Below are positions 4,891-5,007 of a stretch of DNA of 5,007 bases, piece after piece. Where the stretch lies: the NCBI GenBank assembly GCA_017454565.1, contig JAFTCS010000179.1, positions 1 through 5,007 on the forward strand, written 5' to 3'. A program made the position numbers and the translations under genes. This DNA comes from Clostridia bacterium. GTDB taxonomy: Bacteria; Bacillota; Clostridia; Oscillospirales; Acutalibacteraceae. Positions within the stretch are counted from its first letter, which is position 1; each line of letters begins with the position of its first letter. The notes under the pieces were generated by a model. That model was not told where the DNA came from. It searched no databases and was given only the letters and a program-made list of their open reading frames with translations.

Positions 4891-5007
4891 TTATTCCCAT
4901 TCAATTGTAGCAGAGGGCTTGGGAGTAAGGTCGAAGAGGACGCGGTTGACGTTCTCTACTTCGGCAGTGATCCTTGCTGTGATGTGTTGGAGCAGCTCAA
5001 AGGGCAC
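4891..5007 (-). CDS. guaA: GMP synthase, C-terminal end (partial)
   Basis: The last 38 codons of a minus-strand gene that continues beyond the window edge. The peptide ends with RVLFDLTPKPSATIEWE, the strongly conserved terminus of glutamine-hydrolysing GMP synthase, where the C-terminal dimerisation domain closes over the XMP site. The complete enzyme converts XMP, ATP and glutamine to GMP, the last step of de novo guanine nucleotide synthesis. The preceding segment, beginning VPFELLQHITARITAEVENVN, also fits the family's final helix. Only the C-terminal part is visible, so nothing can be said about its start, promoter or purine regulation. Confidence 0.93.
   Translation of the reverse strand: MPFELLQHITARITAEVENVNRVLFDLTPKPSATIEWE

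Noticed and set aside
1..5007. CRISPR array, tRNA or rRNA gene, integrase or complete insertion sequence
   Set aside because: No regularly spaced repeats, cloverleaf-like segments, rRNA motifs or transposase-like frames were found.

Overview
The window looks like a chromosomal segment of a low-to-medium GC Firmicute. Gene content and codon style fit a Ruminococcus-like member of the Oscillospiraceae/Clostridia. Supporting signs are strong purine-rich Shine-Dalgarno sites, sigma-A type promoters, an ECF sigma factor coupled to a single-pass membrane partner, and luxS close to guaA. The genus is inference; no rRNA or tRNA gene is present to fix it.

Layout. Bases 1-183 are non-coding and hold three consecutive hairpins: two long, perfect palindromes that look like dispersed repeats, and a shorter one that may terminate the minus-strand operon. 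Bases 184-1903 are a minus-strand two-gene operon: an ECF RNA polymerase sigma factor (1382-1903) followed, with an 8-base overlap, by a 401-aa membrane protein (184-1389) that is probably its anti-sigma factor and sensor. Bases 1904-2136 form the divergent control region. It carries a 21-bp AT-only-armed palindrome and a clear sigma-A promoter for the plus strand.

Bases 2137-4013 are an aromatic amino acid operon: a prephenate dehydrogenase (tyrA, TTG start) overlapping 3-dehydroquinate synthase (aroB) by 4 bases. Bases 4014-4190 hold no convincing gene, though one plus-strand frame reads like a decayed or dispersed repeat-derived peptide. luxS (4274-4798) follows with its own near-consensus promoter and Shine-Dalgarno. 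A long perfect inverted repeat (4801-4847) separates it from the convergent guaA, of which only the last 38 codons are inside the window.

Functionally, tyrA and aroB serve the shikimate/tyrosine route. luxS detoxifies S-ribosylhomocysteine in the activated-methyl cycle and releases the AI-2 precursor. guaA makes GMP. The sigma/anti-sigma pair is a regulatory module with an unknown extracellular signal. I do not see a clear undescribed multi-gene system. The least explained elements are the extracytoplasmic domain of the anti-sigma protein, the tyrA leader with its badly spaced ribosome site, and the 4014-4190 remnant.
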